Below, piece by piece: positions 54,101-63,490 of a stretch of DNA of 64,000 nucleotides (position 1 is the first letter of the stretch; each line of letters starts with the position of its first letter). The stretch is taken from positions 1 to 64,000 of the forward strand of contig JAALLF010000013.1 of the NCBI GenBank assembly GCA_011087645.1, read 5' to 3'. Made by a program: the position numbers and the translations under genes. Source of the DNA: Alphaproteobacteria bacterium (lineage in GTDB: Bacteria; Pseudomonadota; Alphaproteobacteria; UBA6615). The notes under the pieces were generated by a model that had not been told where the DNA came from, searched no databases, and saw only the letters and a list, made by a program, of their open reading frames with translations.

Positions 54101-54939
54101 GCCGCCACTCCCCGCTCCGGTAACCGCCCTTCGCGGCGCAGCAGCTCGGCGGCCAGGTGGATATAGGCCCGCGCCCCGGTGCAGTTCATGTCATACACAA
54201 TCGCTGGCAGGCCGAAGGATGGTGCTTCGGAGACCCGCACATTGCGCGGAATGACCGTTTGGAAGACCCGCTCGCCAAAATGTTCACGCACGTCCGCTTC
54301 GACCGATCGACACAAGTTGTTGCGTGCGTCATGCATAGTTAACACCACCCCTTGTATGTGTAGGTCAGGATTAAACGCGTTGCGGATGCGCTCGATGGAC
54401 CGGGTCAAGCGGCTCAGACCATCGAGGGCAAAGAATTCACACTGCAACGGCACCAGCACCGATTGGGCCGCCACCAGCGCGTTCAAGGTCAACAAGCCGA
54501 GCGCCGGCGGGCAATCCACCAACACATAGTCATATCCCCTGGCACCTCTTTCAAGCGCTTCCTTGAGGCGCGTTTCGCGATGTGCCACGTCGATGAGCTC
54601 GATCTCGGCGCCGGCCAAATCGGCGGACGCGGGCACCACATCGAGGCCTGGCACCGACGTAGCGACCGTGACCTCGCCAAGCGATTGTTGGCCGATCAAC
54701 GCCGCGTAAACATCATTCGCGGCGGACGGAACATGGACTCCGAGACCGGTTGACGCATTACCCTGGGGATCCAGGTCCACTAATAAGACTTTCTGGCCAC
54801 AGGCCGCCAGCGCCGTCGCCAAATTAATCGCGGTTGTGGTTTTGCCCACCCCGCCCTTCTGGTTGGCGACCGCGATGATTTTCGGTTTCGGGGTCATTTG
54901 ATCGGAAGTATGTGCCGTAATTTCGGTCGCATCAGACAT
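54097..54939 (-). CDS. parA: chromosome-partitioning ATPase ParA (Soj)
   Basis: A 280-residue ParA ATPase. The deviant Walker A KGGVGKTTTAINLATAL is near residues 28-44, the A' motif is in VLLVDLDPQGNASTGLG and Walker B in YVLVDCPPALGLL. It has a short N-terminal extension before the core, as in alphaproteobacterial ParA. It moves ParB-parS complexes along the nucleoid. Co-transcribed with rsmG (8-nt overlap) upstream and parB downstream. Confidence 0.97.
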   Translation of the reverse strand: MSDATEITAHTSDQMTPKPKIIAVANQKGGVGKTTTAINLATALAACGQKVLLVDLDPQGNASTGLGVHVPSAANDVYAALIGQQSLGEVTVATSVPGLDVVPASADLAGAEIELIDVAHRETRLKEALERGARGYDYVLVDCPPALGLLTLNALVAAQSVLVPLQCEFFALDGLSRLTRSIERIRNAFNPDLHIQGVVLTMHDARNNLCRSVEADVREHFGERVFQTVIPRNVRVSEAPSFGLPAIVYDMNCTGARAYIHLAAELLRREGRLPERGVAA

Positions 54940-55552
54940 GGTGAAACTCCTTTACGCACAAAATGGCTCCGCTGGGATCCGACAAGCTGGGAACCAGATC
55001 AAAGCGAATATCCCAGAACTTCTTCGCGTCGGTCAATTCATCCGCCACCGCCGCCCCTTTCATAAAAAAACACTGGCCCCCAGGCCGCACCCATGGCTCT
55101 GCCAAGGCGAGTAATTTGCTAAGCGGCGCCAGCGCGCGCGCCGTCACCGCCTCCGCCGGGATCGCCTGGGTGTCCTCGGCCCGGCCGGCGATGACCTTGG
55201 TATTTGCCCCCGTGGCGCGGGAGACTTCTCGCAGAAACGCCGCTTTTCGATTGTCGGCCTCCACCAGGGTCACGGCGCCGCCGGTCATGATGGCGATGAC
55301 CAGACCGGGAAACCCGCCGCCACTGCCAATATCGGCAACTGTCTTCGCACCGCCCAGTAGCCGGCAGAGCTGGCCTGAATCGAGGAAGTGGCGCCGCCAC
55401 ACATCATCCAGGGTGCGGCGACCGACCAGATTTATCGTCTTTTGCCACTGGCGCAACATGGTCTCGTATATTTCCAGACGGTCCAATGTTTCACGTGAAA
55501 CATCCAGGGCCGAGGCGAAGTCCGACACCGTCAAGGGGGGCTGGCTGGCCAT
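54932..55552 (-). CDS. rsmG: 16S rRNA (guanine-N7) methyltransferase RsmG (GidB)
   Basis: A 206-residue Rossmann-fold methyltransferase that makes m7G527 of 16S rRNA. The SAM motif is TVADIGSGGGFPGLVIAI near residues 70-87, and VTARALAPLSKLLALAEPW is the family C-terminal signature. The ATG at 55552 (MASQPP) is chosen; the frame is open up to 55672 but the upstream part does not look like RsmG. A parS site is written inside its codons near the N-terminus (SRETLD region). Sits between mnmG and parA, as in most bacteria. Confidence 0.96.
   Translation of the reverse strand: MASQPPLTVSDFASALDVSRETLDRLEIYETMLRQWQKTINLVGRRTLDDVWRRHFLDSGQLCRLLGGAKTVADIGSGGGFPGLVIAIMTGGAVTLVEADNRKAAFLREVSRATGANTKVIAGRAEDTQAIPAEAVTARALAPLSKLLALAEPWVRPGGQCFFMKGAAVADELTDAKKFWDIRFDLVPSLSDPSGAILCVKEFHHV
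55487..55502. promoter_or_regulatory. parS site 1 (within rsmG)
   Basis: The 16-bp perfect palindrome TGTTTCACGTGAAACA is identical to the bacterial chromosomal parS consensus. It lies in the rsmG coding frame near its 5' end and about 1.4 kb from parB. Confidence 0.97.
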
Positions 55553-55622
55553 GGGCCACCCTACCAATTGTAGAGGGAAACTTCCAACTACTATATCTGG
55601 GGTATTGAGCGAATATTGTCCG

Positions 55623-57497
55623 CTAGGCGGATTTGCGCGGCTGGGTCGAAGCCTGGTTCCCGCGGCGCACATAACGCAGCAACGCGACCAACGCCGCCGG
55701 GGTCACGCCCGGGATGCGGCCGGCCTGGCCAAGGGTCTGCGGTTGCGCCTTTTGCAGCTTATCCTGGGCTTCCCGGGACAGGCCGCCAATCTGCGCATAA
55801 TCCAAATCGTCCGGCAGGGTGAGAGCTTCGTCCCGGCGAAACGCCGCCACATCGGCCTCCTGACGCCGCACATAGCCACTATAAAGCGCCTCTATTTCCA
55901 GACGCGCGGCCAAGGCCGGCGGCAGGTCCGCCAACTCCGGCCATACTTTCTCGAGGCGCGATACACTCACATCGGGATAGGCCAATACCTCAAACGCGGA
56001 CCGTCTTACACCGTCCTGGTTGATCGACAGGCCGGATTTCTGCAAGACGTTCGGCGTCGCCGATAACGACTTGGCCAACGCCCGGGCCTCGGCCAACGCG
56101 GCCGACTTGCGGGCAAACGCCGCGCGCCGCTCCGGACCGACGCAGCCAAACGAGATGCCGCGCGGCGTGAGCCGCTCATCGGCGTTATCGGCACGCAGCA
56201 GCAGGCGATATTCAGCGCGCGAGGTAAACATGCGATAGGGCTCGTCGGCGCCGCGGGTCACCAGATCGTCGATCATCACGCCGATATAGGCCTCCGCGCG
56301 ATCGAGCACAAAGGCCTCGCCAGAGCCCGCGGCGGCGTTTAGCCCGGCCATCAGCCCCTGGGCTGCCGCTTCTTCATAACCGGTCGTGCCGTTTATCTGC
56401 CCAGCCAGGAAAAGCCCAGCTATTCTGCGGGTTTCCAGGGTTGGGTAGAGTTCTCGCGGATCGACGAAGTCATATTCGATGGCGTAGCCGGGGCGAATGA
56501 TGCGGGTATTTTCCAAGCCACCGATGGTTCTAAGCAATTCTATCTGCACATCTTCCGGCAAGGAGGTCGAGATCCCGTTGGGATAGACCGTATCGTCGTC
56601 GAGGCCCTCCGGCTCGAGAAAGATCTGATGGCGGGTTTTATCAGCGAACCGCACCACCTTATCCTCGATGGACGGGCAATAGCGCGGACCCGTGCCCTCG
56701 ATCTGGCCGGAATAGATCGGCGCGCGGTGGAGGTTGGCCCGGATTAATTCGTGGCCGGCGGGGCTGGTATAGGTGATGTGGCAGTCGATTTGGGGGACGT
56801 CGATCGCATCGTTCATATAGGAGAAGGGCTGCGGCACCGCATCGCCGGCCTGAACCTCCAATGCGTGCCAATCGATTGTCGTGCCATCCAAGCGGGGCGG
56901 TGTTCCGGTTTTAAGCCGACCCATGGAAAATCCGGCGCCATACAAGGTGTCGGACAGACCGATCGCCGGCGCATCGCCGACCCGTCCGGCGGAAATCTGC
57001 CGCTCGCCGATGTGAATAATCCCGCGCAGGAACGTGCCGGTGGTGAGCACCACCCGCGCCGCGCCGACCTCTTCGCCATCGGCAAGAACCACGCCGGTGA
57101 CTTGGCCCTCATCGCCAAACCGCAGATCTTCGACGGCGCCGGCGCAAATTTCGAGATTCTCCTGGTCGCGCAGCAGATCTTGCATCGCCTGGCGGTAGAG
57201 CGCGCGATCGGCCTGGGCGCGCGGCCCCCATACGGCCGGCCCCTTACTGCGGTTGAGAACGCGGAATTGGATACCGGCCCGATCAATCGCCCTGGCCATG
57301 ACCCCATCAAGGGCATCGATCTCGCGGACCAGATGGCCCTTGCCCAAGCCGCCGATCGCCGGGTTGCAGGACATCTCGCCGATGGTCTCGAGCTTATGGG
57401 TGATCAGCGCGGTACGCGCGCCCAGGCGCGCCGCCGCCGCAGCCGCTTCGCAACCGGCGTGGCCGCCCCCAATAACAATGACGTCGAAAGATCGCAT
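55623..57497 (-). CDS. mnmG: tRNA uridine-5-carboxymethylaminomethyl modification enzyme MnmG (GidA)
   Basis: A 624-residue FAD protein that with MnmE makes the cmnm5/nm5 modification of wobble U34. The FAD motif [17 protein letters not shown] is at residue 11-27. [20 protein letters not shown] and [20 protein letters not shown] are diagnostic GidA blocks. [21 protein letters not shown] is near 365-385. The C-terminal MnmE-binding helices ([19 protein letters not shown]) end the protein. Its start is 106 nt from mnmE, with a parS site in that gap. Confidence 0.98.
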   Translation of the reverse strand: MRSFDVIVIGGGHAGCEAAAAAARLGARTALITHKLETIGEMSCNPAIGGLGKGHLVREIDALDGVMARAIDRAGIQFRVLNRSKGPAVWGPRAQADRALYRQAMQDLLRDQENLEICAGAVEDLRFGDEGQVTGVVLADGEEVGAARVVLTTGTFLRGIIHIGERQISAGRVGDAPAIGLSDTLYGAGFSMGRLKTGTPPRLDGTTIDWHALEVQAGDAVPQPFSYMNDAIDVPQIDCHITYTSPAGHELIRANLHRAPIYSGQIEGTGPRYCPSIEDKVVRFADKTRHQIFLEPEGLDDDTVYPNGISTSLPEDVQIELLRTIGGLENTRIIRPGYAIEYDFVDPRELYPTLETRRIAGLFLAGQINGTTGYEEAAAQGLMAGLNAAAGSGEAFVLDRAEAYIGVMIDDLVTRGADEPYRMFTSRAEYRLLLRADNADERLTPRGISFGCVGPERRAAFARKSAALAEARALAKSLSATPNVLQKSGLSINQDGVRRSAFEVLAYPDVSVSRLEKVWPELADLPPALAARLEIEALYSGYVRRQEADVAAFRRDEALTLPDDLDYAQIGGLSREAQDKLQKAQPQTLGQAGRIPGVTPAALVALLRYVRRGNQASTQPRKSA

Positions 57498-57573
57498 GGC
57501 CGGCTATTTATGGCAGGTTGAGACGGAAGTCAAAGCGAATGAAATAAATGGCTTAACTTTCCGGCGTCCAAAT

Positions 57574-57589
57574 TGTTTCACGTGAAACA
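57574..57589. promoter_or_regulatory. parS site 2 (mnmE-mnmG gap)
   Basis: A second perfect copy of TGTTTCACGTGAAACA, in the intergenic region just upstream of mnmG and about 2.1 kb from site 1. The spacing and location near parAB match chromosomal parS clusters. Confidence 0.97.
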
Positions 57590-57603
57590 TTGTCCACTTG
57601 CGC

Positions 57604-58947
57604 CTATTTGCCGATGCAGAAATCATGAAAAATGACATCGAGCACATCCTCCACATCGACCCGTCCGGTAATCCGCCCGAGAGACCGAACGGCGATCCGA
57701 ATATCTTCCGCCGCCAACTCGGGCAGGGTGGCGGTGGAAGCCCGCCCCAACGCCGCCACGCCCGCCACCAGCGCCTCGCGATGGCGGGCCCGGGTCAGGG
57801 GCGGTTGCTCGCTGGCCGCCAGGCGCACCTGCACCTGGGCGGTGATCGCCGCCAGCAGCGCCTCTAGACCGTCGCCGGTTTTGGCCGAGACCGGACAGGT
57901 GGGCCGGCCGGCGATCGCAGCGGGTAGGGCGGTGTCGGCAATATCGGTTTTGTTCAAAACCGCGATGGCGTGGTCATCTACATAATCCAGGGCAAATGGG
58001 TCCAGGGCGGGCAGGGCGGCCGCGTCGAACACCACCAGGCGCAGGTCCGCCTCGTCGGCGGAGTGGCGCGCCCGGCGCACCCCCTCGGCCTCGACAGCGC
58101 CCTCAGCCTCTCGGATGCCGGCGGTATCGGCGACGATCACCGCATAGCCGCCAAGATGCATATGAACCTCGATGACGTCGCGGGTGGTGCCGGCGGCCTC
58201 CGACACGATCGCCGCCTCGCGGGCCGCCAGCCGGTTCAGCAGGCTGGATTTGCCCACATTGGGCGCACCGATAATCGCTACATGAAAGCCCGAACGTATG
58301 CGCTCCCCGCGATGTTGGTCGTCTATATGTTGTGAGATTATATCCCTTATATACAATATATTGTGTTCCATTTTCGCATAAGTGTCTTCCGGCAGGTCTT
58401 CATCGGCAAAATCGATGGTGGTTTCAGCGTGGGCCAAGAGGGTGGTGAGCTGGGTCCGCCAATTATCGTAGAGCGCCGCCAGGGCGCCGTCATACTGGCC
58501 CAGGGCCTGACGCCGTTGCGCCACGGTCTCCGCCGCCACCAAGTCGGCGACCGCCTCCGCCGAGGTTAGGTCCAGCTTGCCGTTCTCGAACGCGCGGCGG
58601 GTGAATTCGCCGGGTTCGGCCAGGCGGCAACCATCAACGACGCTCAGCGCGGAAATCAGCGCCTCGATCACCGCGACGCCGCCATGGACGTGGAATTCGG
58701 CGATATTCTCGCCGGTAAAGCTGGCCGGGCCGGGAAACCACAAAGTGATGCCTTCATCGATGTCGTTGCCCCCGCCATCGCCGCCGCCGGGGTCGCGAAA
58801 CCGCCGCAGGCTGGCCATACGCGGCGGCGGCGGCGCCTGACCCGTCAACTGCTCAATGGACGGCCCCGCAGCGGGCCCGGAGACCCGGATGACCGCCACT
58901 CCAGCGGTTCCGGTTCCGCTCGCCAGGGCATAAATCGTATCGCTCAT
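57604..58947 (-). CDS. mnmE: tRNA modification GTPase MnmE (TrmE)
   Basis: A 447-residue protein with an N-terminal formyl-folate-binding domain (DTIYALASGTGTAGVAVIRV), helical domain and an inserted G domain. The G1 motif is IIGAPNVGKSSLLNRLA near 220-236, G2/G3 are in AGTTRDVIEV and VADTAGIREAEG, and G4 is LNKTDI. The C-terminal FCIGK supplies the CxGK cysteine used in the reaction. It partners MnmG. The gene before it is DUF6489, 30 nt upstream. Confidence 0.97.
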   Translation of the reverse strand: MSDTIYALASGTGTAGVAVIRVSGPAAGPSIEQLTGQAPPPPRMASLRRFRDPGGGDGGGNDIDEGITLWFPGPASFTGENIAEFHVHGGVAVIEALISALSVVDGCRLAEPGEFTRRAFENGKLDLTSAEAVADLVAAETVAQRRQALGQYDGALAALYDNWRTQLTTLLAHAETTIDFADEDLPEDTYAKMEHNILYIRDIISQHIDDQHRGERIRSGFHVAIIGAPNVGKSSLLNRLAAREAAIVSEAAGTTRDVIEVHMHLGGYAVIVADTAGIREAEGAVEAEGVRRARHSADEADLRLVVFDAAALPALDPFALDYVDDHAIAVLNKTDIADTALPAAIAGRPTCPVSAKTGDGLEALLAAITAQVQVRLAASEQPPLTRARHREALVAGVAALGRASTATLPELAAEDIRIAVRSLGRITGRVDVEDVLDVIFHDFCIGK

Positions 58948-58977
58948 CGCTTCGCCCTAAAGGTCCGCCCGCCAGCT

Positions 58978-59226
58978 TTAGTCTTTGTCGCCCTGACCCG
59001 CACCGGCGAGGCCCGACCAAAACATCTTCTGAAACTGCTCCCAGCCTTCGCCCCCGGCCGGCCCCCAACTGCGTAGCATGGCCTGGGGGTCCATCTCCTC
59101 GAGCCCGGATAAGATACGCTGTTTCATTTCGTCGGCAATTTCCTGCTGCATATCGGTGACATCGGGCAGACCCATTAGCTGCCTTGCCTCTTCCGGCGTA
59201 CAATCGATATCAACGGTGATTTTCAT
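58978..59226 (-). CDS. DUF6489 family protein
   Basis: An 82-residue protein starting at ATG 59226 after AGGAG, with the family's conserved opening MKITVDIDCTPEEARQLMGL and helical middle LPDVTDMQQEIADEMKQRIL. It ends in a glycine-rich WSGLAGAGQ region. It is common directly upstream of mnmE in Rhodospirillales-type genomes. Function unknown; the helical region resembles a small regulatory or binding protein. Confidence 0.88.
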   Translation of the reverse strand: MKITVDIDCTPEEARQLMGLPDVTDMQQEIADEMKQRILSGLEEMDPQAMLRSWGPAGGEGWEQFQKMFWSGLAGAGQGDKD

Positions 59227-59340
59227 GACCAGCTCCTGCTCCATGTTGGTCCCGTTGCCTGGCACCTAGCGTGTTACGGTGGACGAGGCAACAATCAGTT
59301 GGATCGTCGCATCGCGACGGCCACCAATTTCGGGGACCCC

Positions 59341-61380
59341 ATGGCGGCAAATCTATTAGGCAACGAGTCCAGCCCCTATTTGCTGCAGCATGCCGACAAC
59401 CCGGTGGAATGGTATCCCTGGGGCAAGGCGGCGCTGGATCGCGCCCAGGAGCTCGACAGGCCGATCCTGCTATCCATCGGCTACGCGGCGTGCCACTGGT
59501 GCCATGTGATGGCCCATGAGAGCTTCGAGGACCCGGCCACCGCCGCGGTGATGAATGAGTTGTTCATCAATATCAAAGTCGACCGGGAAGAACGGCCCGA
59601 CATCGACACCATCTACATGACATCCCTGGCGCTGTTCGGCGAACAGGGCGGCTGGCCGCTCACCATGTTCTGCACGCCCGAGGGCAAACCGTTTTGGGGC
59701 GGCACCTATTTCCCGCCGACCTCGCGCTACGGCCGGCCGGGCTTTCCCGAATTGCTGCACCATGTGGCGCGGATTTACCGCGACGAGCCTGACAAGGTGG
59801 CGGCCAACAGCCAGGCCGTGGTCGCCGCCTTGGAAGATATGTCGCAACCCCAATCGGCCGGCATGATCGCCCCCGACGCGGTCAACCGCGCCGCCGACAC
59901 GATCATCGCCGAGATCGACCCGCGCCATGGCGGTATCGGCACGGCGCCGAAGTTCCCGCAAGCGCCGGTGTTGAACGTGCTGTGGCGCGGCCACAAGCGG
60001 AGCGGCGACGAGAAGCTGCGCGATGGGGTGCTGCTGACGCTGGATAAAATGGCCCAGGGCGGCATCTACGATCATCTCGGCGGCGGCTTCGCGCGCTATT
60101 CGACCGATGCGGCCTGGCTGGCGCCACATTTCGAAAAAATGCTGTACGACAACGCGCAGCTTCTAGAGGTCTACACCGACGCCTGGCAGGAAACCGGAAA
60201 CCCGCTCTATGCCCAGCGCATCGCCGAGACCGTCGATTGGGTGCTGCGCGAGATGGTCAACGACATGCCGCCGGGCGGCGGTTTTTCGTCAGCCATCGAC
60301 GCTGATTCCGAAGGCGAGGAAGGCAAATTCTACGTCTGGTCGGAAGCTGAAATTCGCACCCTGCTGGGCGACCAAGCGGATCTGTTCGCCGCCGCCTATG
60401 ACGTGCGGCCGGACGGTAACTGGGAAGGCAAGACCATCCTCAACCGCACCCGCGATCCCGAGCTGAAGGACGCGGCGACCGAGACCCGGCTGGCGACGGC
60501 CCGGCAGCTGCTGTTCGAGGTCCGGGCGACGCGCATTCCACCGGCGCTGGACGACAAGGTGCTGGCCGACTGGAACGGCTTGATGATCGCCGCCCTGGCC
60601 CGCGCCGCCACCGTGTTCGAGCGGCCGGAATGGCTCACAGCAGCGCAAACCGCGTTCGATTTCGTCGTCGCGAATATGACACAAACCGACGATGATAGCG
60701 GGCGCCTGTTCCACGCCTGGCGCGCGGGCGCGGCGCGCCACGTCGCCACCCTGGACGATTACGCCAATATGTGCCGGGCCGGCCTGCTGCTGTTCGAGGC
60801 CACGCAAACTATTGATTATATTGATAAAGTTAAGGCGTGGTTGGCGGCGGCGGACGGCCATTATTGGGACCAGGGCGCCGGTGGCTACTATCTGACGGCG
60901 GACGATGCCGACGATGTCATCACCCGCACCAAGAACGCCCTCGATAACGCCACGCCGGCGGGCAACGCGGTGATGGCCGAAGTGCTGGCCCGGCTCTATC
61001 ACTTGACCGGGCAAGACGAGTATCGCGAACGTTGCGAGGCGCTGATCGCGACATTCTCCGGCGAGGCCGCCAAGAACCCCTACCACTATGTCACCCTGAT
61101 CAACGCCGCGCAGTTTCTCGCCGAAGCGGCCCAAATGGTTGTGATTGGCGACCCCGAGAGCGACGACACGGCCGCCCTGTTGGCGGCGCGCGATCGGGTC
61201 AGCCTGCCGGCCAGCGTGGTGTCGGTCATCGCCAGCAGCGATGAATTGACCCCGGGCCATCCGGCGGCCGGCAAGACCATGATCGACGGCCAGGCCACGG
61301 CCTATGTCTGCCACGGCCCGGTTTGCTCAGCGCCACTGACCGACCCCCAAGCGCTGCAAGATTTTCTCGCCAAGCGATGA
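59341..61380 (+). CDS. YyaL/SPATA20-type thioredoxin-domain protein
   Basis: A 679-residue protein starting at ATG 59341, though the frame is open from 59299. The N-terminal thioredoxin-like domain (DUF255) begins NESSPYLLQHADNPVEWYPW and has the redox motif AACHWCHVM near residue 53-61. The rest is an alpha/alpha six-barrel like glycosidases and epimerases (GGIYDHLGGGFARYSTDAAW, DDYANMCRAGLLLFEATQ). The biochemical role is unsettled; the barrel suggests N-acylglucosamine-type chemistry. It is divergent from DUF6489 and overlaps ogt by 4 nt. Confidence 0.92.
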   Translation: MAANLLGNESSPYLLQHADNPVEWYPWGKAALDRAQELDRPILLSIGYAACHWCHVMAHESFEDPATAAVMNELFINIKVDREERPDIDTIYMTSLALFGEQGGWPLTMFCTPEGKPFWGGTYFPPTSRYGRPGFPELLHHVARIYRDEPDKVAANSQAVVAALEDMSQPQSAGMIAPDAVNRAADTIIAEIDPRHGGIGTAPKFPQAPVLNVLWRGHKRSGDEKLRDGVLLTLDKMAQGGIYDHLGGGFARYSTDAAWLAPHFEKMLYDNAQLLEVYTDAWQETGNPLYAQRIAETVDWVLREMVNDMPPGGGFSSAIDADSEGEEGKFYVWSEAEIRTLLGDQADLFAAAYDVRPDGNWEGKTILNRTRDPELKDAATETRLATARQLLFEVRATRIPPALDDKVLADWNGLMIAALARAATVFERPEWLTAAQTAFDFVVANMTQTDDDSGRLFHAWRAGAARHVATLDDYANMCRAGLLLFEATQTIDYIDKVKAWLAAADGHYWDQGAGGYYLTADDADDVITRTKNALDNATPAGNAVMAEVLARLYHLTGQDEYRERCEALIATFSGEAAKNPYHYVTLINAAQFLAEAAQMVVIGDPESDDTAALLAARDRVSLPASVVSVIASSDELTPGHPAAGKTMIDGQATAYVCHGPVCSAPLTDPQALQDFLAKR

Positions 61381-61838
61381 GTACGCTTGACCTCAGCCTC
61401 GACAGCCCGGTCGGGCCGCTCACGGTCACGCAAGACGGCGGCGCGCTGGTGGCTCTCGATTGGGGGGCGCGGGCGAACGGCGAAACGAGCCCGCTACTGG
61501 CCGAGGCAAAGCGTCAGCTCGACGCCTATTTCGCCGGCGCGCTCGACGCGTTCGATCTGCCGGTGGCGCCGGCGGGCACCGCTCACCAACGCAAGGTCTG
61601 GCGGGCAATGCAGGAAATTCCGTTCGGGGGCTATCAGAGCTATGGCGCGCTGTCGGCGGCGATCGGCTCGTCTCCGCGCGCGGTCGGCACCGCGTGCGGG
61701 CGCAACCCGATCCCGATCATCATTCCGTGCCACCGGGTGCTGGCGGCCGGCGGCGGGATCGGCGGGTATTCCGGCAGCGGCGGCACAGCAACCAAGCGCT
61801 ACCTGCTATCCCTTGAAGGCGTCGCGCTAACCTCATAG
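61377..61838 (+). CDS. ogt: methylated-DNA--protein-cysteine methyltransferase (Ogt type)
   Basis: A 153-residue suicide DNA-repair protein that removes O6-alkylguanine. The active-site Cys is in PIIIPCHRVLAAGG near residue 113-126, and the helix-turn-helix arginine-finger region is in GSSPRAVGTACGRNP. The N-terminal domain is short, as in Ogt rather than Ada. The ATG at 61377 lies within the stop of the YyaL-type gene (ATGA). Confidence 0.93.
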   Translation: MSTLDLSLDSPVGPLTVTQDGGALVALDWGARANGETSPLLAEAKRQLDAYFAGALDAFDLPVAPAGTAHQRKVWRAMQEIPFGGYQSYGALSAAIGSSPRAVGTACGRNPIPIIIPCHRVLAAGGGIGGYSGSGGTATKRYLLSLEGVALTS

Positions 61839-61893
61839 GCTCGCCGCCAACGACACGTAAAATCAAACTGTACAGCGACCCTGGAGGAGACAC

Positions 61894-62868
61894 ATGGTTC
61901 ACGCAATTCGCATCCACGCCAATGGCGGCCCGGAAGTTCTGGAATGGGAAGAAGTCGAGGTCGGCGATCCGGGCGAAGGCGAAATCCGCGTGCGCCATAC
62001 CGCGGTCGGGCTGAACTATATCGACACCTATCTGCGCACCGGCGCGCGGCCCCTGCCGATGCCCGCCGTGCTGGGTATGGAGGGCGCCGGCGTGGTCGAG
62101 GCGCTGGGCGCCGGCGTCACCAACGTCGCCGTCGGCGACCGTATCGCCTATGCCGACATGCCGCCCGGCGCCTATGCCGAAGAGCGGGTCATGCCGGCGC
62201 GCATCGCGGTTAAATTGCCCGACGGGGTGGACGATCAAACCGCCGCCGCCGCCATGCTCAAGGGCATGACCGCCCAATTCCTCATTCGCCAGTGCTTTCG
62301 TGTCGAGCCCGGCATGACCGTGCTGCTGCACGCCGCGGCCGGCGGCGTTGGCCTCATCGCCAGCCAATGGCTGAACCATCTGGGGGTCACGGTAATCGGC
62401 ACGGTGGGCAGCCCGGAAAAGGGTGAACTGGCCAAGGCCCACGGCGTCCATCATGTGGTCAGTTACAACACCGAGAACTTCGTCGAGCGGGTGCAAGAGA
62501 TCACCGACGGCGCCGGGGTGCCGGTGGTCTATGACGGGGTCGGCAAGGACACATTTATGGATTCGATGAAATGTCTGTCACCGCTCGGCATGCTGGTCAC
62601 CTTCGGCAACGCCTCGGGCGCGCCCGATCCGCTGGTGCTCGGCGACCTGTCGACCTATGGTTCGATCTTCGTCACCCGGCCGATGCTGTTCCACTACACC
62701 GCGACGCCGGAAGCGCTGGCGGCCTGCGCCAACGATTTGTTCGACGTCATCGCCTCGGGCGCGGTCAAAATCGAGATCAATCAGACCTACGCGCTAAAGG
62801 ACACCGCGCAGGCGCATATCGATCTCGAGGCCCGCAAAACCACGGGTTCGACCGTCCTGCTGCCATAG
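61894..62868 (+). CDS. zinc-independent quinone oxidoreductase (QOR), MDR superfamily
   Basis: A 324-residue NADPH:quinone reductase-type protein starting at ATG 61894 after GGAGGAG. The catalytic domain entry is RIHANGGPEVLEWEEVEVGD, with the QOR GLNYIDTYLRTG motif near 45-56 and the nucleotide motif AAAGGVGLIASQWLNHLG near 147-164. No structural zinc cysteines are present. It probably reduces quinones with NADPH in the cytoplasm. Followed 7 nt later by the DksA-like gene. Confidence 0.92.
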   Translation: MVHAIRIHANGGPEVLEWEEVEVGDPGEGEIRVRHTAVGLNYIDTYLRTGARPLPMPAVLGMEGAGVVEALGAGVTNVAVGDRIAYADMPPGAYAEERVMPARIAVKLPDGVDDQTAAAAMLKGMTAQFLIRQCFRVEPGMTVLLHAAAGGVGLIASQWLNHLGVTVIGTVGSPEKGELAKAHGVHHVVSYNTENFVERVQEITDGAGVPVVYDGVGKDTFMDSMKCLSPLGMLVTFGNASGAPDPLVLGDLSTYGSIFVTRPMLFHYTATPEALAACANDLFDVIASGAVKIEINQTYALKDTAQAHIDLEARKTTGSTVLLP

Positions 62869-62875
62869 GCATCGC

Positions 62876-63229
62876 TTGGCTAAACACAAACCCATCGACC
62901 TCGCCGCCGCGCGCAAAACCCTAGAGGCGCTGCGCAAGCAGGTTCTCGCCGCCACCGAACAGGGCGCCGAGGCCGCGCAGCCGGTCGAACTCGATCAGCA
63001 GCGCATGGGCCGGCTGTCGCGCATGGACGCGCTGCAGGGCCAGGAGATGGCGCGCGCCGCCGAGCGCCGCCGTGAGCTAGAGGTGCGCAAGATCGACGCC
63101 GCGCTGGCGCGCATCGAAGACGGCGAATATGGCTGGTGCGTGCGGTGTGGCGAGGAAATCGCCGCAGAGCGGCTGCAACTCGACCCGGCGGTGCCGATCT
63201 GCATCGACTGCGCCCAGGGCGCGTCGTAA
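62876..63229 (+). CDS. TraR/DksA-family zinc-finger protein
   Basis: A 117-residue DksA-like protein, TTG start at 62876, 7 nt after the reductase gene. The N-terminal part is a helical coiled-coil (QQRMGRLSRMDALQGQEMAR, RRRELEVRKIDAALARIEDG), shorter than in full DksA (151), and the C-terminal zinc finger is CVRCGEEIAAERL...CIDC (Cys-x2-Cys and Cys-x2-Cys). The catalytic acidic DxxDxA tip of DksA is not evident, so it may bind RNA polymerase without classic DksA action. Confidence 0.86.
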   Translation: MAKHKPIDLAAARKTLEALRKQVLAATEQGAEAAQPVELDQQRMGRLSRMDALQGQEMARAAERRRELEVRKIDAALARIEDGEYGWCVRCGEEIAAERLQLDPAVPICIDCAQGAS

Positions 63230-63287
63230 GACCGCCAAAAACAACTGTACAAAACTAAATTATGGGGAGCTTCGCTCCAAGGGCAGG

Positions 63288-63427
63288 AATCGTATATGGC
63301 GGTGGGTGGAATTCCTCGTCCTTCGAGACACTCGCTGCGCGAGCCCTCAGGATGAGGAATTCTGTTAGATATGCGCAAAGCCTCATCCTGAGGAGCCGCC
63401 CCAAGGGCGGCGTCTCGAAGGGCGAGG
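63288..63427. repeat. dispersed palindromic repeat, copy 2
   Basis: A 140-bp copy nearly identical to 44066-44204, with the same central AATTCTGTTAGATATGCGCAAAG flanked by CCTCAGGATGAGG and CCTCATCCTGAGG. It lies between the convergent DksA-like gene and rho. No target-site duplication can be recognised around it. Confidence 0.9.
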
Positions 63428-63490
63428 CTGCTATATGTGATCGGCCGTGCCGACGAGAAGGCGAGGTGCTCTCAATCGCAGGCAACGGCC

